From: Fidelibacterota bacterium
GTDB taxonomy: Bacteria; Fidelibacterota; Marinisomatia; Marinisomatales; TCS55
Length of the DNA: 34,400 nt
Reading direction: 5' to 3'
Assembly: GCA_012964665.1 (NCBI GenBank)
Contig: DTTO01000036.1
Location: 1-34,400, forward strand
Shown piece after piece: positions 1 through 7,712 of the stretch. The translations under genes and the position numbers were made by a program. Each line of letters starts with the position of its first letter. Position 1 is the first letter of the stretch. The notes beneath the pieces were generated by a model. That model ran no database searches, had not been told where the DNA came from, and worked only from the letters and a program-made list of their open reading frames with translations.

Positions 1-90
1 GCGGAGAGGGTGGGATTCGAACCCACGTTAGGATATTTCACCTAAAACACCTTAGCAGGGTGCCGCCTTAAGCCGCTCGGCCACCTCTCC
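1..90 (-). tRNA. tRNA-Ser (anticodon GCU)
   Basis: Read on the minus strand this folds as a class II tRNA. The 7-bp acceptor stem starts GGAGAGG at position 90 and pairs with CCTCTCC. The D arm begins GCCGAGCGG, and the anticodon stem GCACC/GGTGT encloses loop CTGCTAA with anticodon GCT at 54-56. A long variable arm has its own stem (TAGG/CCTA), and the T arm is GTGGG-TTCGAAT-CCCAC. The long variable arm, G discriminator (position 2) and GCU anticodon identify serine, reading AGC/AGU codons. Position 1 would be the first C of the CCA end, so the window edge falls just there and I cannot tell whether CCA is encoded. Confidence 0.97.
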
Positions 91-107
91 AAATATGTGA
101 AATTCAG

Positions 108-125
108 TATAATAACTGAGCAAAA
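108..125 (-). promoter_or_regulatory. possible -10 region and small inverted repeat before tRNA-Ser
   Basis: The minus strand upstream of the tRNA reads TCAGT-TATTAT-ACTGA, a 5-bp inverted repeat enclosing a -10-like TATTAT/TATACT about 20 nt before the tRNA 5' end. I see no convincing -35 hexamer at 16-18 nt. The element could be the tRNA promoter or a weak hairpin after obgE. Evidence is motif match only. Confidence 0.25.
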
Positions 126-188
126 AACTACTTTATTTAATAAGTCGTAAACAAAGGATTCTATGCACGGGAAAATATTTCAATTGAA

Positions 189-1163
189 TTATGTTTCTTC
201 TAATTTATTAGATATTTCTTGGATTAATTTTTGAATTCCATCACCGCTTACCGCGGAAATTTCCATTAGATATTCTGGAATATTCTCCCATTTTTCATGA
301 TCGATATCTATAACGATATCCCCTTTTGTACGCACCAAAACCAATGGCTTCATTAATAGGGACACATTATATGATTTGAGTTCTTTTTTAAGGCTTTCAA
401 AGGCAGTTAACGGATTTTGTTCAGTACCATCAATCAAAAACAATAAAAGTCTATTTCTTTCAACATGACGCAGAAATTGATGGCCCAATCCCTTTCCTTT
501 GCTTGCGCCTTCAATTAATCCAGGTATATCCGCCATAAGAAAAGATTTATATTCACCTGATTTGACAATGCCTAAATGGGGTTCCAATGTTGTGAATGGA
601 TAATTAGCTATTTTTGGTTTGGCTTTGGATACGACGGACAAGAGGGTTGATTTTCCCGCATTGGGAAATCCAACTAAACCTACATCAGCTAAAATTTTCA
701 GCTCAAATTCAAAATGTCCTGATTCTCCCGAAACGCCTGGTTGCGCATATCGAGGTGTTTGATGGGTGGATGATTTGAAATTCACATTACCTTTACCGCC
801 AATTCCCCCTTTACAAATAATAAACTCTTGGTCTGATTCAACAAGATCAGCTACAATCTCACTTGTATTAATATTACGGATTATTGTACCAATAGGGACT
901 TCGATACGAATATCTTTACCATTTTTACCCGTTTTTAAACTAGATGAACCTGCGGTACCATTTTTTGCCCTATAAATTCTTGAATAACGAATATCCTGCA
1001 AAGTATGAAGATTAGGGTTCGTTATCGCTCTAATATTGCCGCCATTTCCCCCATTACCGCCATCTGGACCACCTTTTGGAACAAACTTCTCTCTATGGAA
1101 AGAAACGCATCCTGCCCCACCTTTTCCAGCGTATAGTTCTACTTTTGTATAATCAATGAACAT
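189..1163 (-). CDS. obgE: Obg family GTPase (ribosome assembly)
   Basis: This is an Obg/CgtA GTPase that acts in 50S subunit assembly and stress control. The N-terminal glycine-rich Obg domain spans about residues 1-156 (KGGAG near 14, GGPDGGNGGNGG at 31-42). The G domain shows G1 GFPNAGKST at 165-173, a switch TT near 191-192, G3 DIPG at 212-215 and G5 SAV at 303-305. G4 reads TKGD (279-282) instead of the usual NKxD. At 324 aa it lacks the extra C-terminal OCT domain found in Bacillus-type Obg, as is common in FCB bacteria. It is the last protein gene before tRNA-Ser and follows icd after a short gap. Confidence 0.97.
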   Translation of the reverse strand: MFIDYTKVELYAGKGGAGCVSFHREKFVPKGGPDGGNGGNGGNIRAITNPNLHTLQDIRYSRIYRAKNGTAGSSSLKTGKNGKDIRIEVPIGTIIRNINTSEIVADLVESDQEFIICKGGIGGKGNVNFKSSTHQTPRYAQPGVSGESGHFEFELKILADVGLVGFPNAGKSTLLSVVSKAKPKIANYPFTTLEPHLGIVKSGEYKSFLMADIPGLIEGASKGKGLGHQFLRHVERNRLLLFLIDGTEQNPLTAFESLKKELKSYNVSLLMKPLVLVRTKGDIVIDIDHEKWENIPEYLMEISAVSGDGIQKLIQEISNKLEET

Positions 1164-1184
1164 AATAGAAAATAAAATTATCTG

Positions 1185-2417
1185 TTACATATGTTTAATG
1201 ATTGCCTCACCAAACCCTGAGCACGAAACTTTCGTGGCATCATTCATTAACCTGTGAAAATCATAGGTAACAGTTTTTGATTTTATTGCACCCTGAATCC
1301 CTTTATTAATCAAATCTGCTGCTGATTGCCACCCCATATATTCAAGCATCATCACACCTGAGAGGATTAATGAAGATGGATTCACCATATCCTTACCCGC
1401 ATATTTTGGGGCTGTACCATGAGTTGCTTCAAACAAAGCATGTCCTGTTGTATAGTTAATATTTGCACCGGGAGCAATGCCGATGCCACCTACAATAGCA
1501 GCAAGCGCATCAGAAATATAGTCCCCGTTTAAATTCAGTGTAACAATTACATCATATTCGGAGGGGCGCAATAAAATTTGTTGCAAAAATGCATCTGCGA
1601 TCACGTCCTTGATTATAAGCTGCGTACCATTATTGGTAACAACTTGCCAAGGGCCACCATTATAATCTTTTGCACCATATTCACGCTTCACCAACTCGTA
1701 ACCCCAATCCTTGAACTTACCTTCGGTATATTTCATAATATTTCCTTTATGAACTATGGTGAGACTTTTTCGTTTATTGGCAATAGCATAGTCCATGGAA
1801 GCACGGACGATGCGCTCAGTACCTTCAATTGAAACAGGTTTTATCCCGATAGATGATGTATCAGGAAAGCGGATATTCTTAACAAGCATTTTATCTTGTA
1901 AGAATGATATTACTCTTTCCACTTCCTTTGTACCTTGCATCCATTCAATTCCAGCATAGATATCTTCTGTATTTTCACGAAAAATGATCATATCTACCAG
2001 ATCTGGTTTTTTCACTGGCGATGGCACCCCTTCAAACCATCTTATGGGACGCACACACGAATACAAATCAAGGATTTGCCTCAAAGATACATTAAGGGAA
2101 CGCATTCCTCCCCCAACTGGTGTAGTTAAAGGTCCCTTAATGGCAATTAAGTATTCCCGAATGCTATCCAGCGTTTCATCAGGCAGCCAGGAACCAACTT
2201 TTTCATTCGCTTTTCTTCCAGCTAAAACTTCTTTCCATACAATAATTTTTTCTCCGTCATATGCTTTTGCTACGGCTTCATTAAACACCTTTTGAGATGC
2301 ATGCCAAATATCAGGACCAATCCCATCACCTTCGATGTATGGTATAATAGGATTTTTAGGAACATCCAATTGTTCTTTAAAAAATGTAATTTTTTCACCG
2401 TTTTCCATTTTACTCAA
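1185..2417 (-). CDS. icd: NADP-dependent isocitrate dehydrogenase
   Basis: This is isocitrate dehydrogenase of the TCA cycle, oxidising isocitrate to 2-oxoglutarate and CO2. It is close to the E. coli Icd type throughout its 410 aa. The isocitrate-binding segment [13 protein letters not shown] lies at 102-114, with S107 matching the serine phosphorylated by AceK in E. coli. NADP specificity is supported by K338-Y339 in HGTAPKY and by Y385 and R389 in VTYDFHR, the positions that contact the 2'-phosphate in E. coli. No AceK gene is visible here. The listed start is a TTG that overlaps the fmdB-like stop (TTGA). An ATG at 2408, three codons in, is an equally plausible start. Confidence 0.97.
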   Translation of the reverse strand: MSKMENGEKITFFKEQLDVPKNPIIPYIEGDGIGPDIWHASQKVFNEAVAKAYDGEKIIVWKEVLAGRKANEKVGSWLPDETLDSIREYLIAIKGPLTTPVGGGMRSLNVSLRQILDLYSCVRPIRWFEGVPSPVKKPDLVDMIIFRENTEDIYAGIEWMQGTKEVERVISFLQDKMLVKNIRFPDTSSIGIKPVSIEGTERIVRASMDYAIANKRKSLTIVHKGNIMKYTEGKFKDWGYELVKREYGAKDYNGGPWQVVTNNGTQLIIKDVIADAFLQQILLRPSEYDVIVTLNLNGDYISDALAAIVGGIGIAPGANINYTTGHALFEATHGTAPKYAGKDMVNPSSLILSGVMMLEYMGWQSAADLINKGIQGAIKSKTVTYDFHRLMNDATKVSCSGFGEAIIKHM

Positions 2418-2689
2418 GATTTAGCACTTTCTTTCTTTTGTTCTTTTTTCTGTTCTTTCTTACTATTTTTATTATCTGTTGATTTTTCCTTCTTTTCTGA
2501 TGAATCTTTTTTTACATAGTCAGTGTAATAAAATCCACTTCCTTTAAAAATAAGCCCAGATCCTCCACTGACTAATCGACGTACTTTCCCTTGACATTCT
2601 GGACAATTTTCAAGCGGCGTATCAGACATGGCTTGAAAATATTCAAATGTTTGGTTACATTTTTTACAGATATAGTCATATGTAGGCAT
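2414..2689 (-). CDS. FmdB-family zinc-ribbon protein
   Basis: This small protein opens [11 protein letters not shown], the hallmark of the FmdB/CxxC_CXXC_SSSS putative regulatory family. One zinc ribbon is formed by CKKC (8-11) and CPEC (29-32), followed by the GSGFYYTDY segment usual in this family. The tail from about residue 60 is very rich in Lys, Glu and Ser and is probably disordered. The molecular role of the family is not established, although the name comes from a formamidase operon regulator. Its stop overlaps the TTG start of icd, suggesting translational coupling. Confidence 0.9.
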   Translation of the reverse strand: MPTYDYICKKCNQTFEYFQAMSDTPLENCPECQGKVRRLVSGGSGLIFKGSGFYYTDYVKKDSSEKKEKSTDNKNSKKEQKKEQKKESAKS

Positions 2690-2744
2690 AAGCGTTGATA
2701 ATTTCTAAAAAATAGAAATAGAATTTAAAAATTTAAAAAATTAT

Positions 2745-2766
2745 TACCTTCGGTAAAGTTACCGAA
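2745..2766 (-). terminator. candidate hairpin/terminator after coaD
   Basis: An inverted repeat TTCGGTAA (2749-2756) and TTACCGAA (2759-2766) lies 11 nt after the coaD stop. A second overlapping pairing, TTACC-TTC-GGTAA (2745-2756), uses the same bases. On the minus strand the hairpin is followed after a few bases by runs of T (TAATAATTTTTT). It may end part of the rsmD-coaD transcript before the fmdB-like gene. The stem is short and the T-run is not immediately adjacent, so this is tentative. Confidence 0.4.
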
Positions 2767-2777
2767 CTAAAAGAAAA

Positions 2778-3260
2778 TCAATTATGATGAAATTTTTCGT
2801 TCAATTTTTCTAATACATTTACAGGGACAAAAGATGATATATCGCCTTTGTGTTTGGCAATATCTTTAACCATACTTGAATTTAAATGTATAAAATTTTC
2901 CTTGGTAACCATCAATAAAGTAGACACTTCCGAATTAAGATGATAATTCATGGTTGCCATCTGGAATTCAAATTCAAAATCGGATACATGTCTTAATCCG
3001 CGTATTAGCGCTACAGCTTTATGTTCTTTTGCAAAATCTGCTACCAATCCATCGGTTGAATATGTCTCAGTATTGTCAATATGTTTTGTTGCATTCAAAA
3101 TCAAATCGATTCTCTCAAGAGTGGTAAATAAGGTATTCTTTTCTGCATTATCCGCGACTACAAAAATAAGTTTATCGAATAATTTTGATGCTCGTTCAGC
3201 GATATCAATGTGGCCACAGTGTATCGGATCAAATGTACCAGGATATATTATGGTTCTCAT
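2778..3260 (-). CDS. coaD: phosphopantetheine adenylyltransferase
   Basis: This is the CoaD enzyme, transferring AMP from ATP to 4'-phosphopantetheine to make dephospho-CoA, the penultimate step of coenzyme A synthesis. The nucleotidylyltransferase signature GTFDPIHCGH is at 8-17, RGLRHVSDFEFEFQM is the conserved CoaD block, and the C-terminal SSMVKDIA matches the SSxxVKE signature. The 160-aa length is typical. Its start overlaps the rsmD stop by 4 nt (ATGA), the widespread rsmD-coaD arrangement. Confidence 0.97.
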   Translation of the reverse strand: MRTIIYPGTFDPIHCGHIDIAERASKLFDKLIFVVADNAEKNTLFTTLERIDLILNATKHIDNTETYSTDGLVADFAKEHKAVALIRGLRHVSDFEFEFQMATMNYHLNSEVSTLLMVTKENFIHLNSSMVKDIAKHKGDISSFVPVNVLEKLNEKFHHN

Positions 3261-3769
3261 ATTTCTTTTTTCCAGAAAGTCAGTTGTGTGTCGCCGTATT
3301 GCTTCACACGTGTTGGCGAAATTGAGAATTCCCTAGGTGAAGATTCAAGGACTAAAAACCCATTACGATTAATTCGGTTTATAGCTTTTTTTGCTACTAA
3401 TTCTGTTTCGGCAAATTGATAAGGTGGATCAGCAAGTATTAAATCATAACTTTTGTATTTATTCAAAAATTTTAACGCGTCTGTTCTGTAATAATGAAAC
3501 TCCGTATTCTTAAAAAATGATCCGTTTATTTTTAACAGAGATATTACACGCATACTCAATTCAACAAAAGTAACCGATTCGGCACCTCTACTAGCCGCTT
3601 CAAATCCAAGTATTCCTGAACCTGCAAACAGATCTAGGACATTTTTCCCTGATAAATCACCAAGAATCTCAAAGAGGCTTTTCCGAACGACTGATGTTGA
3701 CGGACGGTATGGCGCATTCGCAACTGTTTTAATTCGACGGCCTTTATATTGCCCAGCCTGAATTTGCAT
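3257..3769 (-). CDS. rsmD: 16S rRNA (guanine966-N2)-methyltransferase
   Basis: This is RsmD, a SAM-dependent Rossmann-fold methyltransferase that modifies G966 of 16S rRNA. The N-terminal motif (I/Q)AGxYKGRRI and RPSTSVVRKSLFEIL are typical of the family. SAM motif I DLFAGSG lies at 46-52 and the catalytic DPPY at 114-117, followed by the usual Y-to-KA spacing. The length of 170 aa is slightly short but complete. It starts 3 nt after the stop of the upstream membrane protein gene and overlaps coaD. Confidence 0.96.
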   Translation of the reverse strand: MQIQAGQYKGRRIKTVANAPYRPSTSVVRKSLFEILGDLSGKNVLDLFAGSGILGFEAASRGAESVTFVELSMRVISLLKINGSFFKNTEFHYYRTDALKFLNKYKSYDLILADPPYQFAETELVAKKAINRINRNGFLVLESSPREFSISPTRVKQYGDTQLTFWKKEI

Positions 3770-3772
3770 ATA

Positions 3773-5491
3773 CTATCCTGGTTCAGTATTGAGAAAATAA
3801 AGGGATATATAAAAAACGGATGTTGGGTTCGCATCGTCCAAATTATTGGTATATACAAATTTTTCCAAAGCCACATTATTACCAACAGTATATAATTCAG
3901 ATAACATCTGCTTTATCTTATTTACACCACTAATTCGGACAATAATTGGATTCTGGATATTATTACCCCGTTCAATCGGGTCGAGTACTTTTATGAATGA
4001 ATCTTTCATTTCTAAAACGAAAGATTGAAATTTTCCAAGAGTTAATTCAGATTGATTATTTATAATATCGACAGGTCGATAATTTACAAGATAACCATGT
4101 TTAAACTGTTTATCTCCATTTACTTGCCGTAGTGAATAATTCAATACATCTCCCAAAGTATCAATAGGCGTATCCATTGTTTTATTACCAATCAATTCCA
4201 AATCCATCTGGCCATCGCTTATAGATAATAAAAGTATTTGATGATCCTGTAATATATCAAGTGTATGGATTACAGTCGAAATCAAACTTTGAGATTCAAT
4301 TAAATATTTGGGACCTTCAACAGGTGGCTTCTCAATTTCAACTTCGACTTGAGACACAATCTCATCCTTTATCTCTTGGTCTACAATTGGGAACTTTTCC
4401 AAATTAGACATTGAAAGAAAATCAAATAACTCCGGCCTTTGATCATAGGTTAGCATGATACCTATTGTCATAAAGAAAAACATATATAATATTGGCTTAA
4501 GAATATTTATTTTTTTCTTTTTTCGCTTGACTTTTGGTTTCACTTTTTTTGTTTTCTTTTTTTCTTTTTTTGCTGATGCAGCTTTTGGTTTTTCAGAAAT
4601 TACAGGTTTTTCATATCGATATTGTTGAAGTCCGGGATTGTCAAAATAATTGAGTGCAACACCTTCTATTGTTCCGGTAGCAATAGCTGTTGTGGTATAA
4701 AGATCATCTTCTTTTACTTTGTTCGGAATAATGTTACCCTCGACTGAAATACCTTCCAAAGCAATCATTTGTTTAATTCTATGTCCTTTGAAATTAGCTT
4801 TTCTTTTATCGGACAATTTTCCCGCAACGATTAAACGTCCTTTGAAAACTTCTTTATTAGAAGTAGAACCAACAATGGGATTGAGCTTCCATTTCCCATT
4901 AATGTATCGGGCTTTTCCATTTTGAAAACTTTCTTTAGAAAAGTGAAAATATCTATAGCCATTTTTTTCGAGGTGAAATACTGTACATCCTTTGTCAGGG
5001 TTTAAAGCAAAAAATACGCTGGATTCAGTACCCATCCATACTGGCTCTCCGCCCAATTCCTGAATGGCGAGTTTTATAGTTTCACTATAAATAGTCGAAA
5101 CACGAGTTGCAAAAACAGATTTTGTTTTGCCTTCAAATGATCTGCCAAAATATTCACATGGCTTTTCAAAATGCCAGCGCTGTTTTAAACTCCACAGAGA
5201 TAATTCCCACCCATCATTTTCTGTCATATCCGCTTCAATCGGAACAATGACGGACTTACAATATTCATTCGGAATGGTTACATATACTTTTTCGCCCTCA
5301 AAAGGTATATCTTCACGAATTAAATGCAATCCGGCATTTAAAACTGAAATAATTTCAGATTCAGAGTTTTGTAATAATCGTAATGATCTTGGAAGTGTTT
5401 TATAAGAGAAAGAAGTCAGTAATGGCCGACCACCTTTTTGTGTCCATTGAGCACATAATAGATGGCTATCCGATATGGAGAGATGGATCAC
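3773..5491 (-). CDS. single-pass membrane protein, GspL/PilM-PilN-like layout
   Basis: I do not recognise a named family with confidence. Residues 1-290 look like a cytoplasmic alpha/beta domain. The opening IHLSISDSHLLCAQW and the late ATGTIEGVAL are loosely like the phosphate-binding turns of actin-like PilM/GspL proteins. Residues 300-330 are extremely lysine-rich, followed by one membrane segment at about 331-349. The C-terminal 220 residues are probably periplasmic and contain a PilN/GspL-like alpha-beta pattern. Cytoplasmic actin-like domain, one helix and a periplasmic domain is the layout of GspL or a fused PilM-PilN. That function is inference, since no other pilus or type II secretion gene is visible. 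The start lies 10 nt after the partner gene at 5502-6368. Confidence 0.8.
   Translation of the reverse strand: MIHLSISDSHLLCAQWTQKGGRPLLTSFSYKTLPRSLRLLQNSESEIISVLNAGLHLIREDIPFEGEKVYVTIPNEYCKSVIVPIEADMTENDGWELSLWSLKQRWHFEKPCEYFGRSFEGKTKSVFATRVSTIYSETIKLAIQELGGEPVWMGTESSVFFALNPDKGCTVFHLEKNGYRYFHFSKESFQNGKARYINGKWKLNPIVGSTSNKEVFKGRLIVAGKLSDKRKANFKGHRIKQMIALEGISVEGNIIPNKVKEDDLYTTTAIATGTIEGVALNYFDNPGLQQYRYEKPVISEKPKAASAKKEKKKTKKVKPKVKRKKKKINILKPILYMFFFMTIGIMLTYDQRPELFDFLSMSNLEKFPIVDQEIKDEIVSQVEVEIEKPPVEGPKYLIESQSLISTVIHTLDILQDHQILLLSISDGQMDLELIGNKTMDTPIDTLGDVLNYSLRQVNGDKQFKHGYLVNYRPVDIINNQSELTLGKFQSFVLEMKDSFIKVLDPIERGNNIQNPIIVRISGVNKIKQMLSELYTVGNNVALEKFVYTNNLDDANPTSVFYISLYFLNTEPG
4508..4592 (-). 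repeat. lysine-rich coding repeat, copy 2
   Basis: This stretch encodes KPKAASAKKEKKKTKKVK and the basic residues after it, just before the membrane helix of the 3773-5491 gene. It aligns without gaps over most of its length, at both DNA and protein level, with 6261-6347 in the adjacent gene. This suggests duplication or gene conversion rather than independent Lys-rich drift. Confidence 0.6.
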
Positions 5492-5501
5492 TTATAAGTA
5501 A

Positions 5502-6368
5502 TTACCTGTCCCAACTTTTTGTACCATCATCAACGAAACCATGGTTGTCGGCTTTAAACGCGAATATAGCATATCGCTTTCGCACAACTGTTTCTTCGAT
5601 AGGGCTATCTACCCTTACCACATTCCCCTCATCTTTGATTGAAATTAAATATGCTTTCTGTGTAACCGGACAGAAATACATAGAAGAATCCGGCATATAA
5701 GAATTGTAATAGTTCACAACTTCGACACGCTCAGAAGCTACTTCTTCTAGCACAGCAACAAAGTTCGAATCGGTAGTAAATTTTTTCAGGCGTTTTTTCT
5801 GAACATAAGATGTGTCATTACGTGATAAATCCTCTGAATACATGACAATGGTTGCTGTTGTATCCATAATAGTATCCCGACGCATCATCGGAAAACCAAA
5901 TGTTGTGTCAAAATCAACATCGTAGCCTTTAGGAACATTAACACTAAACTCCTGATTATTTAATTGAATTGATTGTTCACCTAAATATGTTGAATCGCCA
6001 GTAAGTGAATCACGAACTGAATTCACAACTTGCATCACCCAAAGTCCATCTGGATTATATTCACCTGTAAGGGATTTGTAAAAGTTTTGTATATCATACA
6101 TGTTTTCCATATAAAAACGGCTTTGATCTTCAAAAATTTCTTCTTCATCCCAAATAGCTCTAGGAACATAAATACTTATTATTAAAAATAAAAAAGCAAC
6201 CACAAAACCTATTTCCAACACGTCGGAATATATTTTTCTTTTTCTTACTATTTCTGAAGGTATTTTTTTCTTTTTTTGTTTGGCTTTTAATTCCACTTTC
6301 TTTGTTATCTTTTTATCTTTCTTTACTGCGGCAGATTTAGGTTTTTTTGAACGTTTTTTTTCAGACAT
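5502..6368 (-). CDS. single-pass membrane protein with lysine-rich N-terminus, unknown function
   Basis: I do not recognise this 288-aa protein. Residues 1-45 are almost entirely Lys, Ser and Ala, followed by a membrane segment at about 52-70 (VLEIGFVVAFLFLIISIYV). A soluble domain follows, which by the positive-inside rule is extracytoplasmic. That domain has repeated Asp/Ser/Thr-rich strands and one cysteine. The basic segment is nearly the same as the one in the downstream gene, and the pair is probably co-transcribed (10 nt gap). The ATG at 6368 has a GAGGA Shine-Dalgarno sequence 9 nt upstream. The two proteins may form one envelope complex, which is inference from adjacency and the shared segment. 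Confidence 0.8.
   Translation of the reverse strand: MSEKKRSKKPKSAAVKKDKKITKKVELKAKQKKKKIPSEIVRKRKIYSDVLEIGFVVAFLFLIISIYVPRAIWDEEEIFEDQSRFYMENMYDIQNFYKSLTGEYNPDGLWVMQVVNSVRDSLTGDSTYLGEQSIQLNNQEFSVNVPKGYDVDFDTTFGFPMMRRDTIMDTTATIVMYSEDLSRNDTSYVQKKRLKKFTTDSNFVAVLEEVASERVEVVNYYNSYMPDSSMYFCPVTQKAYLISIKDEGNVVRVDSPIEETVVRKRYAIFAFKADNHGFVDDGTKSWDR
6261..6347 (-). repeat. lysine-rich coding repeat, copy 1
   Basis: It encodes KPKSAAVKKDKKITKKVE and the basic residues after it, ahead of the membrane helix of the 5502-6368 gene. It aligns with 4508-4592: the pattern KPK-x-A-x-x-KK-x-KK-x-TKKV-x-x-K-x-K-x-KKKKI is shared, and most bases match by eye. Confidence 0.6.
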
Positions 6369-6399
6369 TTCCTTTAGTCCTCTATTCTAAAATACACAC

Positions 6400-6486
6400 T
6401 TATTTTTCAACAGAATTAAATAATCCATAGTCTTCTCTGAAAAATTTTCTTTTCGAATTAACAGGTGCATCATTGAGAATTGACAT
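6400..6486 (-). CDS. possible 28-residue small protein
   Basis: The 219-nt gap between dnaJ and the 5502-6368 gene, the longest in the window, holds an ATG-to-TAA frame on the minus strand. It encodes a 28-residue peptide starting MSILNDAPVNSKRKFF. The peptide is polar and basic with an FFREDYG core. There is no good Shine-Dalgarno sequence, and the ATG overlaps a TATAAT that could be the promoter of the downstream genes, in which case the ATG would not be transcribed. Chance is a reasonable explanation. Confidence 0.2.
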   Translation of the reverse strand: MSILNDAPVNSKRKFFREDYGLFNSVEK

Positions 6487-6490
6487 TATA
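6485..6490 (-). promoter_or_regulatory. candidate -10 box for the 5502-6368 / rsmD / coaD run
   Basis: The minus strand shows an exact TATAAT about 117 nt before the ATG of the 5502-6368 gene, in the longest intergenic gap of the window, directly after the hrcA-grpE-dnaJ operon. A -35 at the usual distance is poor. Position and the perfect -10 match are the only support. Confidence 0.35.
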
Positions 6491-6587
6491 TCAACTTTAT
6501 TCTAATTGAAGATATTAATACTTTTTTGGAATTGATTCTCGCTGTTTTCACCAAGATTTTACTAAACAAAAATTTTATAATCAATTT

Positions 6588-7712
6588 TCAATCCAGTTCA
6601 ACCCGTTTAAATACTGGTTCCGATTGTCCATTCAATGATAATAATTCTTCAAGTAATTTTTTCTGCTTTCGAGAAAGTGATTGGGGTGTTTGCACATGCA
6701 CTCTTACTAATTGATCACCTCGAGAAGATCCTCTTACTTTAGGGAATCCTTTTCCTCTCATTCGCAAAACTTGTCCAGCTTGAATCCCAGCAGGAATTTT
6801 TAGTTTTGCTTTGCCTTCTAATGTGGGCATTTCAATGGTTAATCCTAAAGCCGCTTGATAAAATTGGATTTGAACTTCCGTTATTAAATCCTCGCCATTT
6901 CTGGTAAAAACAGGATGATCTTTTTCCTCAAAAAACATAATTAAATCACCAGATTCATATCCTTTGGGACCTTTGTTTCCTTGCCTATTGAGTGTCATGT
7001 AATTTCCTTCTGCAACACCAGCCGGGACCTTAACCTTTATTTCAACGGTTTTCCGCTGAATACCATTACCACCACAAGTTTTACACGGATTTTCAATCAT
7101 ATCGCCAGACCCATTACATACTGGACATTCTTTTACGACTACCGATTGGCCAAAAAAGGATTGTGACATTTGACGAAGTTGACCTGTTCCACCACAATGT
7201 CTACAGGAAGTCGGCATTGTACCTGACTGAGCACCACTTCCTGAACATGTGTCACATGTTTCATGCCGTTTAATTTTGATTGTTTTGTCAGTACCTTTAA
7301 CGATATCCACATAATCCAATTTCAAAGTGACTTTCAGGTCACGAGCTTTTTTAACACGTTTTCTTCTACTTCTATTACCAAATATTCCACCAAATGGATC
7401 GAAATCACCGCCGAAAATATCCCCAAAACTGCTAAAAATATCTTCCATGGACATATTGCCATGAAATCCAGCGCCACCTGGTGCATCGCCGAGACCAACA
7501 CCAGAATGTCCAAACTGATCATACTGCCTTCTTTTGTTGTCATCCGATAGAACTGAGTAAGCTTCTGCTGCTTCTTTAAACTTACGTTCTGCTTCGGTAT
7601 CCTCTGGATTTTTATCTGGATGATATTTCATAGCAATCTTTCGATACGCTTTTTTTATCTCACTATCTGTTGCGCCTTTATCGACGCCTATGATTTCGTA
7701 TAAATCTCTCAT
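6588..7712 (-). CDS. dnaJ: chaperone DnaJ (Hsp40)
   Basis: This is the co-chaperone that delivers substrates to DnaK and stimulates its ATPase. The J domain is at 1-66 with HPD at 31-33, and a Gly/Phe-rich linker covers about 67-112. The zinc-binding region has four CxxCxGxG repeats: CDTCSGSG, CRHCGGTG, CPVCNGSG and CKTCGGNG (about 153-217). Two beta-barrel substrate-binding domains follow. At 374 aa it is a complete type I DnaJ. Its start overlaps the grpE stop by 4 nt, so it is translationally coupled in the hrcA-grpE-dnaJ operon. The DnaK gene is not in the window. Confidence 0.98.
   Translation of the reverse strand: MRDLYEIIGVDKGATDSEIKKAYRKIAMKYHPDKNPEDTEAERKFKEAAEAYSVLSDDNKRRQYDQFGHSGVGLGDAPGGAGFHGNMSMEDIFSSFGDIFGGDFDPFGGIFGNRSRRKRVKKARDLKVTLKLDYVDIVKGTDKTIKIKRHETCDTCSGSGAQSGTMPTSCRHCGGTGQLRQMSQSFFGQSVVVKECPVCNGSGDMIENPCKTCGGNGIQRKTVEIKVKVPAGVAEGNYMTLNRQGNKGPKGYESGDLIMFFEEKDHPVFTRNGEDLITEVQIQFYQAALGLTIEMPTLEGKAKLKIPAGIQAGQVLRMRGKGFPKVRGSSRGDQLVRVHVQTPQSLSRKQKKLLEELLSLNGQSEPVFKRVELD

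Noticed and set aside
2418-2440. TTAGCACTT near the fmdB-like gene end as a CIRCE half-site
   Set aside because: No inverted partner GAGTGCTAA at the right distance. It falls inside the coding end of the fmdB-like gene and is not before a heat-shock gene.
4508-4592. T-rich runs as a transcription terminator
   Set aside because: They are Lys codons of the 3773-5491 gene read on the opposite strand, with no hairpin before them. The same holds for 6261-6347.
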